From Photobacterium alginatilyticum (GTDB taxonomy: Bacteria > Pseudomonadota > Gammaproteobacteria > Enterobacterales > Vibrionaceae), in NCBI RefSeq assembly GCF_009910675.1, contig NZ_RSEJ01000043.1, forward strand, positions 1-32,594: DNA of 32,594 bases. The letters are read 5' to 3'. The notes under the pieces were generated by a model. The model worked only from the letters and a program-made list of their open reading frames with translations. It made no database searches and had not been told where the DNA came from. A program made the position numbers and the translations under genes. How positions within the stretch are numbered: the stretch's first letter is position 1; each line of letters starts with the position of its first letter. Below, piece by piece: positions 23,978-31,703 of the stretch.

Positions 23978-25152
23978 TGAACGACATGAATCAATCACTC
24001 TCTTTAGTCAATATCAAAGCCAACAACTTTAAGTCGCTGGTGGATTTTTCCCTGCCGTTTAGCAAGTTCAACTGCTTAGTGGGCTTAAATGGCTCGGGTA
24101 AATCAACGGTATTACAGTTTATTGATTTTCTCTCACAGCAAGTGAGTGGTGATATCGATGAGTGGTTGGATAGTCGTCAATGGAGTGCGAAAGACCTTAA
24201 TTCGACGCTCACTAAGCAATCCAATATTAACTTTACAGTAGAGCTTTCTTACTCGAATAAACCAGTGATTTGGGAAGGCAGTTTCAACAGAACAGAGTTG
24301 TACTGTACGGCAGAGAAAATCACTTGGGGTGGTAAAACGCTGCTCAATGTTGCTGATGGTAAGTTCTCACTGCCAACAGAAGATCTTCAAGCGCCCATTA
24401 CCTTTGCTTATCAAGGCTCGATTCTATCTCAATTACGAGAAAGCCAGCTTCCTAAAGAGCTGGTGGAGTTTAAAACCTTCTTCAATGAACTGAATGCACT
24501 AGACATGCTTTCACCTGATATGCTTCGTGATCAACACATCAGCGGTAAAACCCTTGGTGCTGGTGGCAAGATGCTATCGAGCTTTATTAGCAATATGACT
24601 AAAGAAGAGAAATCGAACTTAGTCTCGACTCTTAAAGGCTTGTACCCAAGTTTAATCAAGGTAGATGCGACTGTTCAAAAATCAGCTGGCACAGTAAAGC
24701 TTGAGATAGAAGAAAAGTTTGGCGAGAAGACCATCAAAACCGAAGCCAGACACATCAATGATGGCTTACTTCGCTTTATGGCTATCTTCGCTCAGTTAAC
24801 CAAAAAGCAAAGTGCGCTTTTGCTGGATGAGATTGAGAATGGCGTAAACCCAGAGCTCATCGAAAAGCTAGTAGACAGCTTAGTAGCGGCAAATACTCAA
24901 GTGATTGTCACAACGCACAGCCCAATGATCCTTAATTACATGGAAGATGAAGTCGCGAAAGCGGGCGTTGTCTATCTGTATAAGAATGAAAAGGGTGCCA
25001 CTCAAGCGATTCGTCTGTTTGATATTCCTTCTATGCAGCACAAGCTGAAATTCATGGGCCCGGGCGAAGCTTACGAAGACACCATACTAGAAAACCTAGC
25101 ATCGGAAATCGCTGCATTAGAAAGCGAAACTATCAAAGATACTGACAACTAA
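23977..25152 (+). CDS. AAA ATPase (ABC/SMC-like AAA_21) coupled to hsdS
   Basis: 391 aa with an intact ATPase: Walker A GLNGSGKST (residues 36-44), ABC-like signature region in the middle, Walker B LLLDEIE (D284-E285) and switch His in TTHSP (H314). The fold is that of OLD/RecF-type ATPases, but there is no TOPRIM domain on the same chain; that role appears to be taken by the next gene, 14 bp away. This two-gene form recalls PARIS AriA/AriB, the RloA/RloB pairs found near Type I systems, and split OLD nucleases. It begins in the hsdS stop (TAATG). Its likely role is an oligomeric sensor holding the effector. It is not PrrC or RloC, which carry an anticodon nuclease domain. Confidence 0.88.
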   Translation: MNDMNQSLSLVNIKANNFKSLVDFSLPFSKFNCLVGLNGSGKSTVLQFIDFLSQQVSGDIDEWLDSRQWSAKDLNSTLTKQSNINFTVELSYSNKPVIWEGSFNRTELYCTAEKITWGGKTLLNVADGKFSLPTEDLQAPITFAYQGSILSQLRESQLPKELVEFKTFFNELNALDMLSPDMLRDQHISGKTLGAGGKMLSSFISNMTKEEKSNLVSTLKGLYPSLIKVDATVQKSAGTVKLEIEEKFGEKTIKTEARHINDGLLRFMAIFAQLTKKQSALLLDEIENGVNPELIEKLVDSLVAANTQVIVTTHSPMILNYMEDEVAKAGVVYLYKNEKGATQAIRLFDIPSMQHKLKFMGPGEAYEDTILENLASEIAALESETIKDTDN

Positions 25153-25166
25153 AAGGAGCATTAAGC

Positions 25167-25862
25167 ATGTATTTAGTTGTCAGTGGTGAAGGTGAAACCG
25201 ACATCGGTAAAAGCAATGAAGCAATTGGTCCGCTTAGTAAGTTGATTGATAAGTTTATTGAACCGTACACTCAATACTCGTTATTGGATGCGGGGATGCT
25301 TGAAGTCGTTCATGAGACAGAGATTACTCGTATCTCCCGTGATAGAAGCATCATCAAGCCACTCTCTAGGCGTGGTAAAAAGACCCAGCACGAAACCCGC
25401 GAGTTTTACAGTGCAGCACGTGCTTTAGCGCATGTGGCCAAAAATGCCGATGTCCAACCAAGCTTGGCTGTACTTTTTCATGATTCAGACAGTAACAAGT
25501 GGCCCAATTACGAGACTAAGCGACTTTCGATGGAGCATGGCTTTATTGCTCAAGAGTTTGAAAATGGTGTTCCTTTCGTTGCCCAACCTAAATCAGAAGC
25601 TTGGCTACTATGTGCCCTGAAAAACGGCTATCAACATTGCGCGGCTTTAGAAGAACGCTCGGGCAACGATGATTCTCCTCGTTCTTTAAAAGCCGAGCTA
25701 GAAGCGCATCTTGGTGAGCCAGCTACCCGTGAAAAACTCAATGAACTTGTCGATGATGGCCTAATCGATCTCGCTCAAATCACCGATATGACGTCGATGG
25801 TTGATTTTCAAGAGTCAATGAGAGAAGTGCTTGGGCGCATGCTGGATAGACCAATCGAATAG
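25167..25862 (+). CDS. DUF4276-like TOPRIM-type protein paired with the ATPase
   Basis: 231 aa with AAGGAG 9 nt upstream. The N-terminus SGEGETD (E8, E10, D12) and the central FHDSDS (D106-x-D108) match a TOPRIM metal-binding layout as found in DUF4276 and related OLD-like families, followed by PKSEAWLL near residue 145, which fits the conserved Ser-Glu-Ala-Trp stretch of DUF4276. In PARIS the comparable protein AriB (DUF4435) is a TOPRIM effector nuclease; by analogy this could be the effector released or activated by the ATPase. No signal peptide or membrane segment. The function is inferred from motif and pairing; binding rather than cutting is also possible. Confidence 0.75.
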   Translation: MYLVVSGEGETDIGKSNEAIGPLSKLIDKFIEPYTQYSLLDAGMLEVVHETEITRISRDRSIIKPLSRRGKKTQHETREFYSAARALAHVAKNADVQPSLAVLFHDSDSNKWPNYETKRLSMEHGFIAQEFENGVPFVAQPKSEAWLLCALKNGYQHCAALEERSGNDDSPRSLKAELEAHLGEPATREKLNELVDDGLIDLAQITDMTSMVDFQESMREVLGRMLDRPIE

Positions 25863-25917
25863 GTATTTGCATGTCTGCACTAGCTATCTAGTGAGATAGA
25901 AGGAATTTAGAGTCATT

Positions 25918-28392
25918 ATGGGAATAACATTAGAGAAAAGATTGTCGGCTTGGGATGACTTCTTAACACGTTGGCCGAAACAAAAAGTAAAAGAGCTGAC
26001 GCTAGAAGAGTACGTGGATGTAAATAACCGCGACACATTCGCATATTGGTTAGAACACAGAACGAAAATTTTGGGCTCAATTCGTGGTGGTGACTCCTCT
26101 AAGTTTGGAATCTATCGTCGCAATAAGCCACCGAAAGGTGAGCGTTCCCATATTAAGCACGGTGAAGTCTATTCTTGGATCGCTCGCTTTGGCAAAACTG
26201 AAGAAGAAGCTTTCGATACTATAAAAAAGGACATATTAAAAGTTATAGCGTGTATTGAGTCTGGCGATGTAAACACTATTCAAGAAATAGGACTCGCAGA
26301 TACTCTAAAGTGGAAATTAGCTTTTTTGTACCAAGACGCTGAAAATCCCACTGTCATCAATATTTTTAAGCGAGATATGCTGCGAGACGCTTGTTCTGAT
26401 CCAACTGGCGATTTTTCTGATTTATATCGTAGCCTCTTAAAAGATAGGGGGGACATGCATATTGTCCAGTATGGTTATGAAATCTGGAATTCACTTGAAG
26501 AGACGGAATCAGCTGATTCTGAAGTTGATGAAACAGAAACTACACTTGCCGACAATAATATGAATACAAACAAGTTAAACACCATTCTCTACGGCCCTCC
26601 GGGTACTGGCAAAACCTATAATACCATTAACAAGTCTTTGGAAATTGTTGACCCTGAGTTCTACCATGAAAACAAAGAAAATCGAGATTTACTCAAGAAG
26701 CGATTTGATGAGCTTCTAAACGGAAACCGCATTGGCTTTATTACTTTCCACCAAAGTTTCAGCTATGAAGATTTTGTTGAAGGGCTTAAAGCGACAACCG
26801 AAAACAATCAGGTCAACTATGAAATTGAAGATGGTATCTTCAAGCGGTTATGTGAGTCTGCGCGAGCTAAGCCGACGATAAAAGCAGCCCAAGACCATGT
26901 TGATATCTCCGGACGAAAAATCTGGAAGATGTCATTAGGTGATACGTCAGGAGATGATGCATTTATTTATCAGCAGTGTGTTGATAATGGTTATGTCCTC
27001 TTGGGGTATGGTTATGATATCGATTTCTCCAAGGCAATTAATCGTAAAGAAGTGATCAAAGCATATCGGAATGATGGGGTTACTATCGAAAAAGAGAGTA
27101 GTGATTATAAAGTTACGTCGGTGAATAATTTCAAAAATGAAATGAGCATAGGTGACTTGATTGTCGTTTCAGATGGTAATCGTAAATTTAGGGCCATTGC
27201 TGAAATTACCAGTGATTACTACTTTGACGATTCTCTGGTTGCTGATGTTAGTTATTCTCAGGCAAGAAAAGTCACCTGGCACAGAGTGTATGAACCATCA
27301 CTACCAATTGATGAATTGTTTAAAAAGAACCTGTCTCAAATGACATTGTATCGTCTGTATGGCACAACGATTGATACAGATAAGCTTCGCTCTATATTGC
27401 AGGGTAGTGATGATTCAGACACTGTTGCTCCAGGGAGTACAGTAGGCAAATATCAAGTTGAATCTATTACCAGTGAGCTGATTACTATTCGTAAATCTAA
27501 CGGTTCAGAACTTCCGATATCCAAGGTGATAGTTGATGAACTTTGTGATTTGGTTCGAACGGGAAGAATCTCAATTGAGGACATCAAGTCAAAACAAGTA
27601 TTTGATAAAGTCGATACAACAATAGAAAAGAACTTTGTTAACGGCTATCTCAATGTACTCGCACCATTAGTCGAAGCGATTATCAATAAAGGTATCTCAC
27701 TAGCTAATCAAGTATCTTCAGATAACAGAGTTCTGATTATTGATGAAATCAACCGAGGAAATATCTCCAATATTTTTGGTGAGCTGATCACCTTGATCGA
27801 AACGAGTAAAAGAGCTGGTGGTAAAGAAGCGTTATCGGTGAAACTGCCGTATTCCAAAGAGCCTTTCACAGTACCAGATAATTTGCATATCATTGGTACA
27901 ATGAATACCGCTGATAAGTCGCTCGCACAGCTGGATATTGCTCTGCGCCGTCGTTTTGAATTTGTAGAGATGATGACCAACTATGAATTGCTGGAAAAGA
28001 CTCCAGATATAGATGGAATCAACGTTAGTCAGCTGGTTAGAACCATCAACAAAAGGATAGAGTTGCTCTATGACCGAGAGCATACCATCGGGCATAGTTT
28101 CTTTTTGCCGTTAAAAGACAATCCATCGATTGATTTACTTGCCGAGATCTTTGAGTTACAGATCCTCCCTCTTTTGGAAGAGTATTTCTTTGAAGATTGG
28201 GAGCGCGTCGGCATGGTATTGGGTGATCATTTAAAACAAGACGAGAGCTTACGTTTTGTCGTTGAACAGTTTGATGCTGAAGAAGTTGCATTGCTAATGG
28301 GAGAGGACTGGGAGCAGCCAGGGAACCAGTCATATTGCAGAAATACTCATGCGTTAAAGAGTGCAGAAGCATATATCGGTATTTACTCTTAA
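25918..28392 (+). CDS. mcrB: McrB-like AAA+ GTPase with an EVE-like insertion
   Basis: 824 aa. Residues about 1-200 form an N-terminal domain I do not recognise, possibly DNA binding. The AAA+ domain has Walker A GPPGTGKT (226-233), FHQSFSYEDFVEG near 275-290, Walker B LIIDEINRG (D609-E610) and the McrB signature MNTADKS (662-668), with LRRRF. Between Walker A and B lie about 375 residues, against about 70 in E. coli McrB; the insert holds an EVE/PUA-like domain (about 334-470, starting KIWKMSLG) that in relatives binds modified bases. It would drive McrC to cut modified DNA. Its stop overlaps mcrC (TAATG). Confidence 0.88.
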   Translation: MGITLEKRLSAWDDFLTRWPKQKVKELTLEEYVDVNNRDTFAYWLEHRTKILGSIRGGDSSKFGIYRRNKPPKGERSHIKHGEVYSWIARFGKTEEEAFDTIKKDILKVIACIESGDVNTIQEIGLADTLKWKLAFLYQDAENPTVINIFKRDMLRDACSDPTGDFSDLYRSLLKDRGDMHIVQYGYEIWNSLEETESADSEVDETETTLADNNMNTNKLNTILYGPPGTGKTYNTINKSLEIVDPEFYHENKENRDLLKKRFDELLNGNRIGFITFHQSFSYEDFVEGLKATTENNQVNYEIEDGIFKRLCESARAKPTIKAAQDHVDISGRKIWKMSLGDTSGDDAFIYQQCVDNGYVLLGYGYDIDFSKAINRKEVIKAYRNDGVTIEKESSDYKVTSVNNFKNEMSIGDLIVVSDGNRKFRAIAEITSDYYFDDSLVADVSYSQARKVTWHRVYEPSLPIDELFKKNLSQMTLYRLYGTTIDTDKLRSILQGSDDSDTVAPGSTVGKYQVESITSELITIRKSNGSELPISKVIVDELCDLVRTGRISIEDIKSKQVFDKVDTTIEKNFVNGYLNVLAPLVEAIINKGISLANQVSSDNRVLIIDEINRGNISNIFGELITLIETSKRAGGKEALSVKLPYSKEPFTVPDNLHIIGTMNTADKSLAQLDIALRRRFEFVEMMTNYELLEKTPDIDGINVSQLVRTINKRIELLYDREHTIGHSFFLPLKDNPSIDLLAEIFELQILPLLEEYFFEDWERVGMVLGDHLKQDESLRFVVEQFDAEEVALLMGEDWEQPGNQSYCRNTHALKSAEAYIGIYS

Positions 28393-29729
28393 TGAACAAT
28401 TGCAAAGGCGATTCAGTTGTTAGAATCCGTGAGTTCGGCTTGTTGCTCAATGGAGGTAACAAGTCGTCGACCATTGATTGCCACTCTATACCGAGTAAAG
28501 CGTTTGAATGGCTTCTGGTAAATGGACAAAGCACTAACGAATACTCTGTTGATCTTGTTCGAGTTAAGAAACAAGGTCAATCTATCGCACTGCAAGTCAT
28601 CAACTATGTTGGTGTTTTGGAAACACCTTGCGGTACGCGTATTGAAATATTACCGAAGATCTCTGAGAGGGAAGATTCAGAAACATCAACCAAAGTGCTT
28701 CTCAAGATGCTTTCAACGGTAAATAGACTCAATATGCACCAGTTTGAGAAATCGACTCTTCAAACGTTGAAGAGGCCGTTGTTTGAAATATTGATTGGTT
28801 ACTTTTTGCAAGAAGTGGCCAGAGTCATTAAGAAAGGAGTTCGTTATCAATATAAACGAGTTCACTCCAGCAAGCCCTATCTGAAAGGCCAATTACAAAC
28901 CTCAAAGCAAATTAATCAAAGGCCGGGTTGTCTTAATCGCTTCCATATTGCGTACGATGACTTTTCATCAGATCGTCCAGAAAATAGGCTTATTAGCTCC
29001 GCATTGACTCAGGTATTAAAGTGGGCAAAAAGTAGTGAAAATCTTCGCTTGGGTAGTGAGTTGCAATTTGCTCTCGATAATATCCCTCATTCTGATAACT
29101 ATGCTGTTGATTTTCGCAAATGGTCGAATGACCGCTCACTCATTCACTATCGCTCGGTTAAGCCGTGGTGCGAATTAATTTTAAGTTATCAATCACCGTT
29201 ATCACTAGCTGGGCAACACCATGGTATTTCCTTGCTCTTTCCAATGGAGATCTTATTCGAACGCTATGTTGCCATTAAGCTGGAAAAAGCGTTCCCTCGA
29301 GAATTGAAGCTGAAAGTTCAAGCAAACAGTCACTCTTTGGTCACTCATACTTTGCCAATGTTAGACAAGGAAGAAGGGTGGTTTAGGCTTAAGCCGGATA
29401 TTGTGGTGAGCCACAAACAATTCCAAAAGGTGATTTGGGTTGCCGATACTAAGTGGAAGCGAATAAATGAAAATCAGGCCTCTGCTAAATACAAATATGG
29501 TATTAGTCAATCTGACATGTATCAGATGTTTGCTTATGGGCATAAGTATTTGAAAGGTACTGGTACGGTATACTTGATTTACCCCAAGCATGAGCACTTT
29601 AACCAGCCTTTGCCGCCGTTTAGGTTTGATGACGAGTTAACCGTTAGGGTTATTCCTTATGACTTGATAAAAGATGAAAGTGCTTTGATGGATCAAGTGC
29701 TAACCATGTTGCCTGAGCTTTCGGGCTAA
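28392..29729 (+). CDS. mcrC: McrC-like nuclease subunit
   Basis: 445 aa from the ATG at 28392, which overlaps the mcrB stop (TAATG); a longer in-frame start 57 bp upstream lies inside mcrB and adds sequence unlike the family. The N-terminal half is the McrB-contacting region (IREFG near residue 12 and VGVLETPCG near 70). The C-terminal nuclease domain has the PD-(D/E)xK arrangement LKPDIV (D336) and VADTKWK (D352-x-K354), the catalytic set of McrC. Length fits the family. With McrB it makes a GTP-dependent restriction complex for modified DNA. The last gene of the block, with about 520 bp before ylqF. Confidence 0.93.
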   Translation: MNNCKGDSVVRIREFGLLLNGGNKSSTIDCHSIPSKAFEWLLVNGQSTNEYSVDLVRVKKQGQSIALQVINYVGVLETPCGTRIEILPKISEREDSETSTKVLLKMLSTVNRLNMHQFEKSTLQTLKRPLFEILIGYFLQEVARVIKKGVRYQYKRVHSSKPYLKGQLQTSKQINQRPGCLNRFHIAYDDFSSDRPENRLISSALTQVLKWAKSSENLRLGSELQFALDNIPHSDNYAVDFRKWSNDRSLIHYRSVKPWCELILSYQSPLSLAGQHHGISLLFPMEILFERYVAIKLEKAFPRELKLKVQANSHSLVTHTLPMLDKEEGWFRLKPDIVVSHKQFQKVIWVADTKWKRINENQASAKYKYGISQSDMYQMFAYGHKYLKGTGTVYLIYPKHEHFNQPLPPFRFDDELTVRVIPYDLIKDESALMDQVLTMLPELSG

Positions 29730-30207
29730 ACCAATAACACCTTTATTAACTCCTTTGCTAACGGAGATTGACTCTGTGGGGTACAAAAACAAATATGAAA
29801 AACGGAAATATATGAAGTCTTGATAGCAAGGTGTGACGAAAAACCCGGCAAGATGTCGCGGGTCTTATGTTTTAAGTTAGGTTTTGTTCTTAGCGATTTA
29901 GATGGATGGTTTGTTGCGTCTTAACAGTGCAGACCTTCCTTCTGAAGGTGCACGATGAATAACGCTCTCTCATAACTGGTTGATTTATAGCTTATGAACG
30001 GTTGGCATAATGGTTGCAACCTAATAGTTGCGGTGTTGCAGTATTTAGCGTGGTTCTGCTTATTGCATAGTCTAAATCTGGAAAACTGCAGCTATGGTAC
30101 ATAATCCTTTGTCGTTTGACGTATTGGTGCTGTTTTCAGTAGCGGGGAAACAGCACCGCTTTTTATTATATGTAACTAAGTATGCGCGTAAGGCTTACTT
30201 TAGACAT
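29730..30207. other. Non-coding gap at the right edge of the defence block
   Basis: No convincing gene. It holds one terminator-like stem (29843-29863) and a strong hairpin (29927-29953, GTGC-ACCTTC-CTTCT-GAAGGTGCAC with an AG bulge). No tRNA, integrase or transposase remnant and no clear direct repeat with the left gap was seen. Confidence 0.5.
29843..29870 (+). terminator. Candidate terminator downstream of mcrC
   Basis: Stem ACCCG (29843-29847) / CGGGT (29859-29863) with a loop containing CAAGATGTC, followed by CTTATGTTTT. It is short, with an interrupted T-tract, about 115 bp past the mcrC stop. Confidence 0.4.
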
Positions 30208-30234
30208 AAAAAATGCTGCCAGTTGGCAGCATTT
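30208..30234 (-). terminator. Rho-independent terminator of ylqF
   Basis: Perfect 11-bp stem AAATGCTGCCA (30211-30221) / TGGCAGCATTT (30224-30234). Read on the minus strand it is followed by a run of Ts, 20 bp after the ylqF stop. Confidence 0.88.
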
Positions 30235-30253
30235 ATCGTAACAGGGTCGTTGC

Positions 30254-31216
30254 TTAGCGTTTATTGCGAAGGTAGCGCTTGCGGCGCTCTTCTTTCTTCT
30301 TTGCTTTTTCTTCTGCTTTGCGCTCTGTTTCAATCGCAACATTGACCAGCTCTTCGGTGATCATTTCAGGGCGTTCCATGGTGATTTTGCCAAGGGTACC
30401 GTTGCGAAGCTCATTGATTAGGATTTCAGAGGCTTTATGCAGGTCAACACGACCGCCGCCTTTGAGGCAGCCACGTTTACGGCCGATTTCTTCCATCAGC
30501 TCTATTTCAGTTTCCGGCAACTCGTCATCGAGATTGTAGCGTGCCTGTAGTAGCTCCGGATACGCTTCTTTTAAGTATTCGACCGTAAAGAACGCGACAT
30601 CAATGTAGTCCATTGCAGTATCTTTAACGGCGCCTGTTGCTGCCAGGCGGAAACCACTGTGCGGGTTTTCAACTTTCGGCCATAGAATTCCCGGGGTGTC
30701 GGAAAGTACGATACCGTTTTGCAGGTTGATACGCTGCTGCTGGCGGGTAACTGCTGGCTGGTTGCCCGTTACTGCAACGGTACGACCGGCAAGTGTGTTG
30801 ATGATGGTTGATTTGCCGACATTCGGGATCCCCATGATCATGGTGCGAATGTTTTTACCCATATCTTCGCGATGTGGGGCAAGTTTGCGGCAAAGTTCGG
30901 TGATCTTGTTCACTTCGTTGATGTTTTCCGTAGTGATAGCAATCGCTTTAACACCTTGCTCTTTCTCAAGGTGTTCGATCCACATCTGGGTCATCTCAGG
31001 ATCGGCCAAGTCACGTTTGTTAAGAACCTTAACAACAGGCTTATCATTGTCACCATGTTGACCACGGAAAGATTTGATCAGTGGGTTTTCGCTACTGAAA
31101 GGGATGCGCGCATCAAGTACTTCAATAATGACATCGACTTTGGGAATGGCTTCTTCAATTTCTTTGCGAGCCTTGTGCATGTGGCCCGGGAACCATTGGA
31201 TAGTCTGACTACTCAT
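30254..31216 (-). CDS. ylqF: Ribosome-assembly GTPase YlqF/RbgA family
   Basis: 320 aa from the ATG at 31216. A longer in-frame start at 31282 would add 22 residues ahead of MSSQTIQWFPGHMHKAR, the family's usual N-terminus, so it is rejected. It is a circularly permuted GTPase: DAR motif (35-37), G4 N66-K-R-D69 first, then G1 GIPNVGKST (129-137) and G3 DTPG (173-176). The C-terminus is a basic tail (KAKKKEERRKR) for rRNA binding. Relatives act late in large-subunit assembly in bacteria. It is monocistronic with its own terminator, and composition matches the flanking core genes. Confidence 0.93.
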   Translation of the reverse strand: MSSQTIQWFPGHMHKARKEIEEAIPKVDVIIEVLDARIPFSSENPLIKSFRGQHGDNDKPVVKVLNKRDLADPEMTQMWIEHLEKEQGVKAIAITTENINEVNKITELCRKLAPHREDMGKNIRTMIMGIPNVGKSTIINTLAGRTVAVTGNQPAVTRQQQRINLQNGIVLSDTPGILWPKVENPHSGFRLAATGAVKDTAMDYIDVAFFTVEYLKEAYPELLQARYNLDDELPETEIELMEEIGRKRGCLKGGGRVDLHKASEILINELRNGTLGKITMERPEMITEELVNVAIETERKAEEKAKKKEERRKRYLRNKR

Positions 31217-31703
31217 TTGAAAAATAACCTTTTTAATATTCTGATATACGCTTTGGGTTACATGATGGGGTGCTATAAACAAATGTTAAAAACGCCTGGG
31301 CACTGTATCCCTTGATATCACTTCATTATTTGTTGTCCGTGACGTTTATGTCACCGATCCGCAAAGCGTTATGATTTTTGTGATCTTAACACTTAATTGG
31401 CTGTAACGGAAAAGCAATAGAGTGAGTAAGGCCGCTTTTAGTATGGTTCAAACTTATTACGAACATTTAATATTCAGCTTATTATTGAGTATGTTATTTA
31501 ATCACTTTCTAATGAATTAAGTTGCATCGCAATGGTCAGGCTTAGTTATCTATACCTCAAAGTTTTGCAGAATGTCACACTTAGGAGGGGAGCTACGCCC
31601 CTAGCACTCATCCATAATCCTTCGGGGGTCGGAGGATGTTCTAACATACACTTGAAGGCAACATAGTCACCAGTTGGAAATAATCCTAGAGTGAGATTGA
31701 ACC
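31217..31703. other. Intergenic region upstream of the glycogen phosphorylase gene
   Basis: No gene seen in about 490 bp. It includes two adjacent hairpins (AGGGG/CCCCT at about 31585-31602, and ATCCTTCG-GGGGT-CGGAGGAT at about 31617-31637). A minus-strand GGATGA core (31608-31613) and a plus-strand GGAGGATG resemble MalT box cores. A TGTGA half-site near 31379 could be a weak CRP site. All regulatory readings are tentative. Confidence 0.4.

Noticed and set aside
23977..25152. ATPase as PrrC/RloC anticodon nuclease linked to Type I restriction
   Set aside because: At 391 aa it has no C-terminal nuclease domain beyond the ATPase core.
25918..28392. Gabija- or Septu-type reading of the downstream ATPase pair
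   Set aside because: McrB signature MNTADKS and the McrC nuclease motif identify a McrBC system; no UvrD-like helicase or HNH partner is present.
29843..29863. Right-hand stem as a duplicate of the csrB terminator marking an insertion repeat
   Set aside because: Only the octamer ATGTCGCG is shared; the flanks do not match and there is no GGA-rich RNA before it, so chance similarity between terminators is enough.
30094..30345. 83-codon open frame downstream of the defence block
   Set aside because: It reads through the ylqF terminator and into ylqF on the opposite strand, and has no ribosome binding site.
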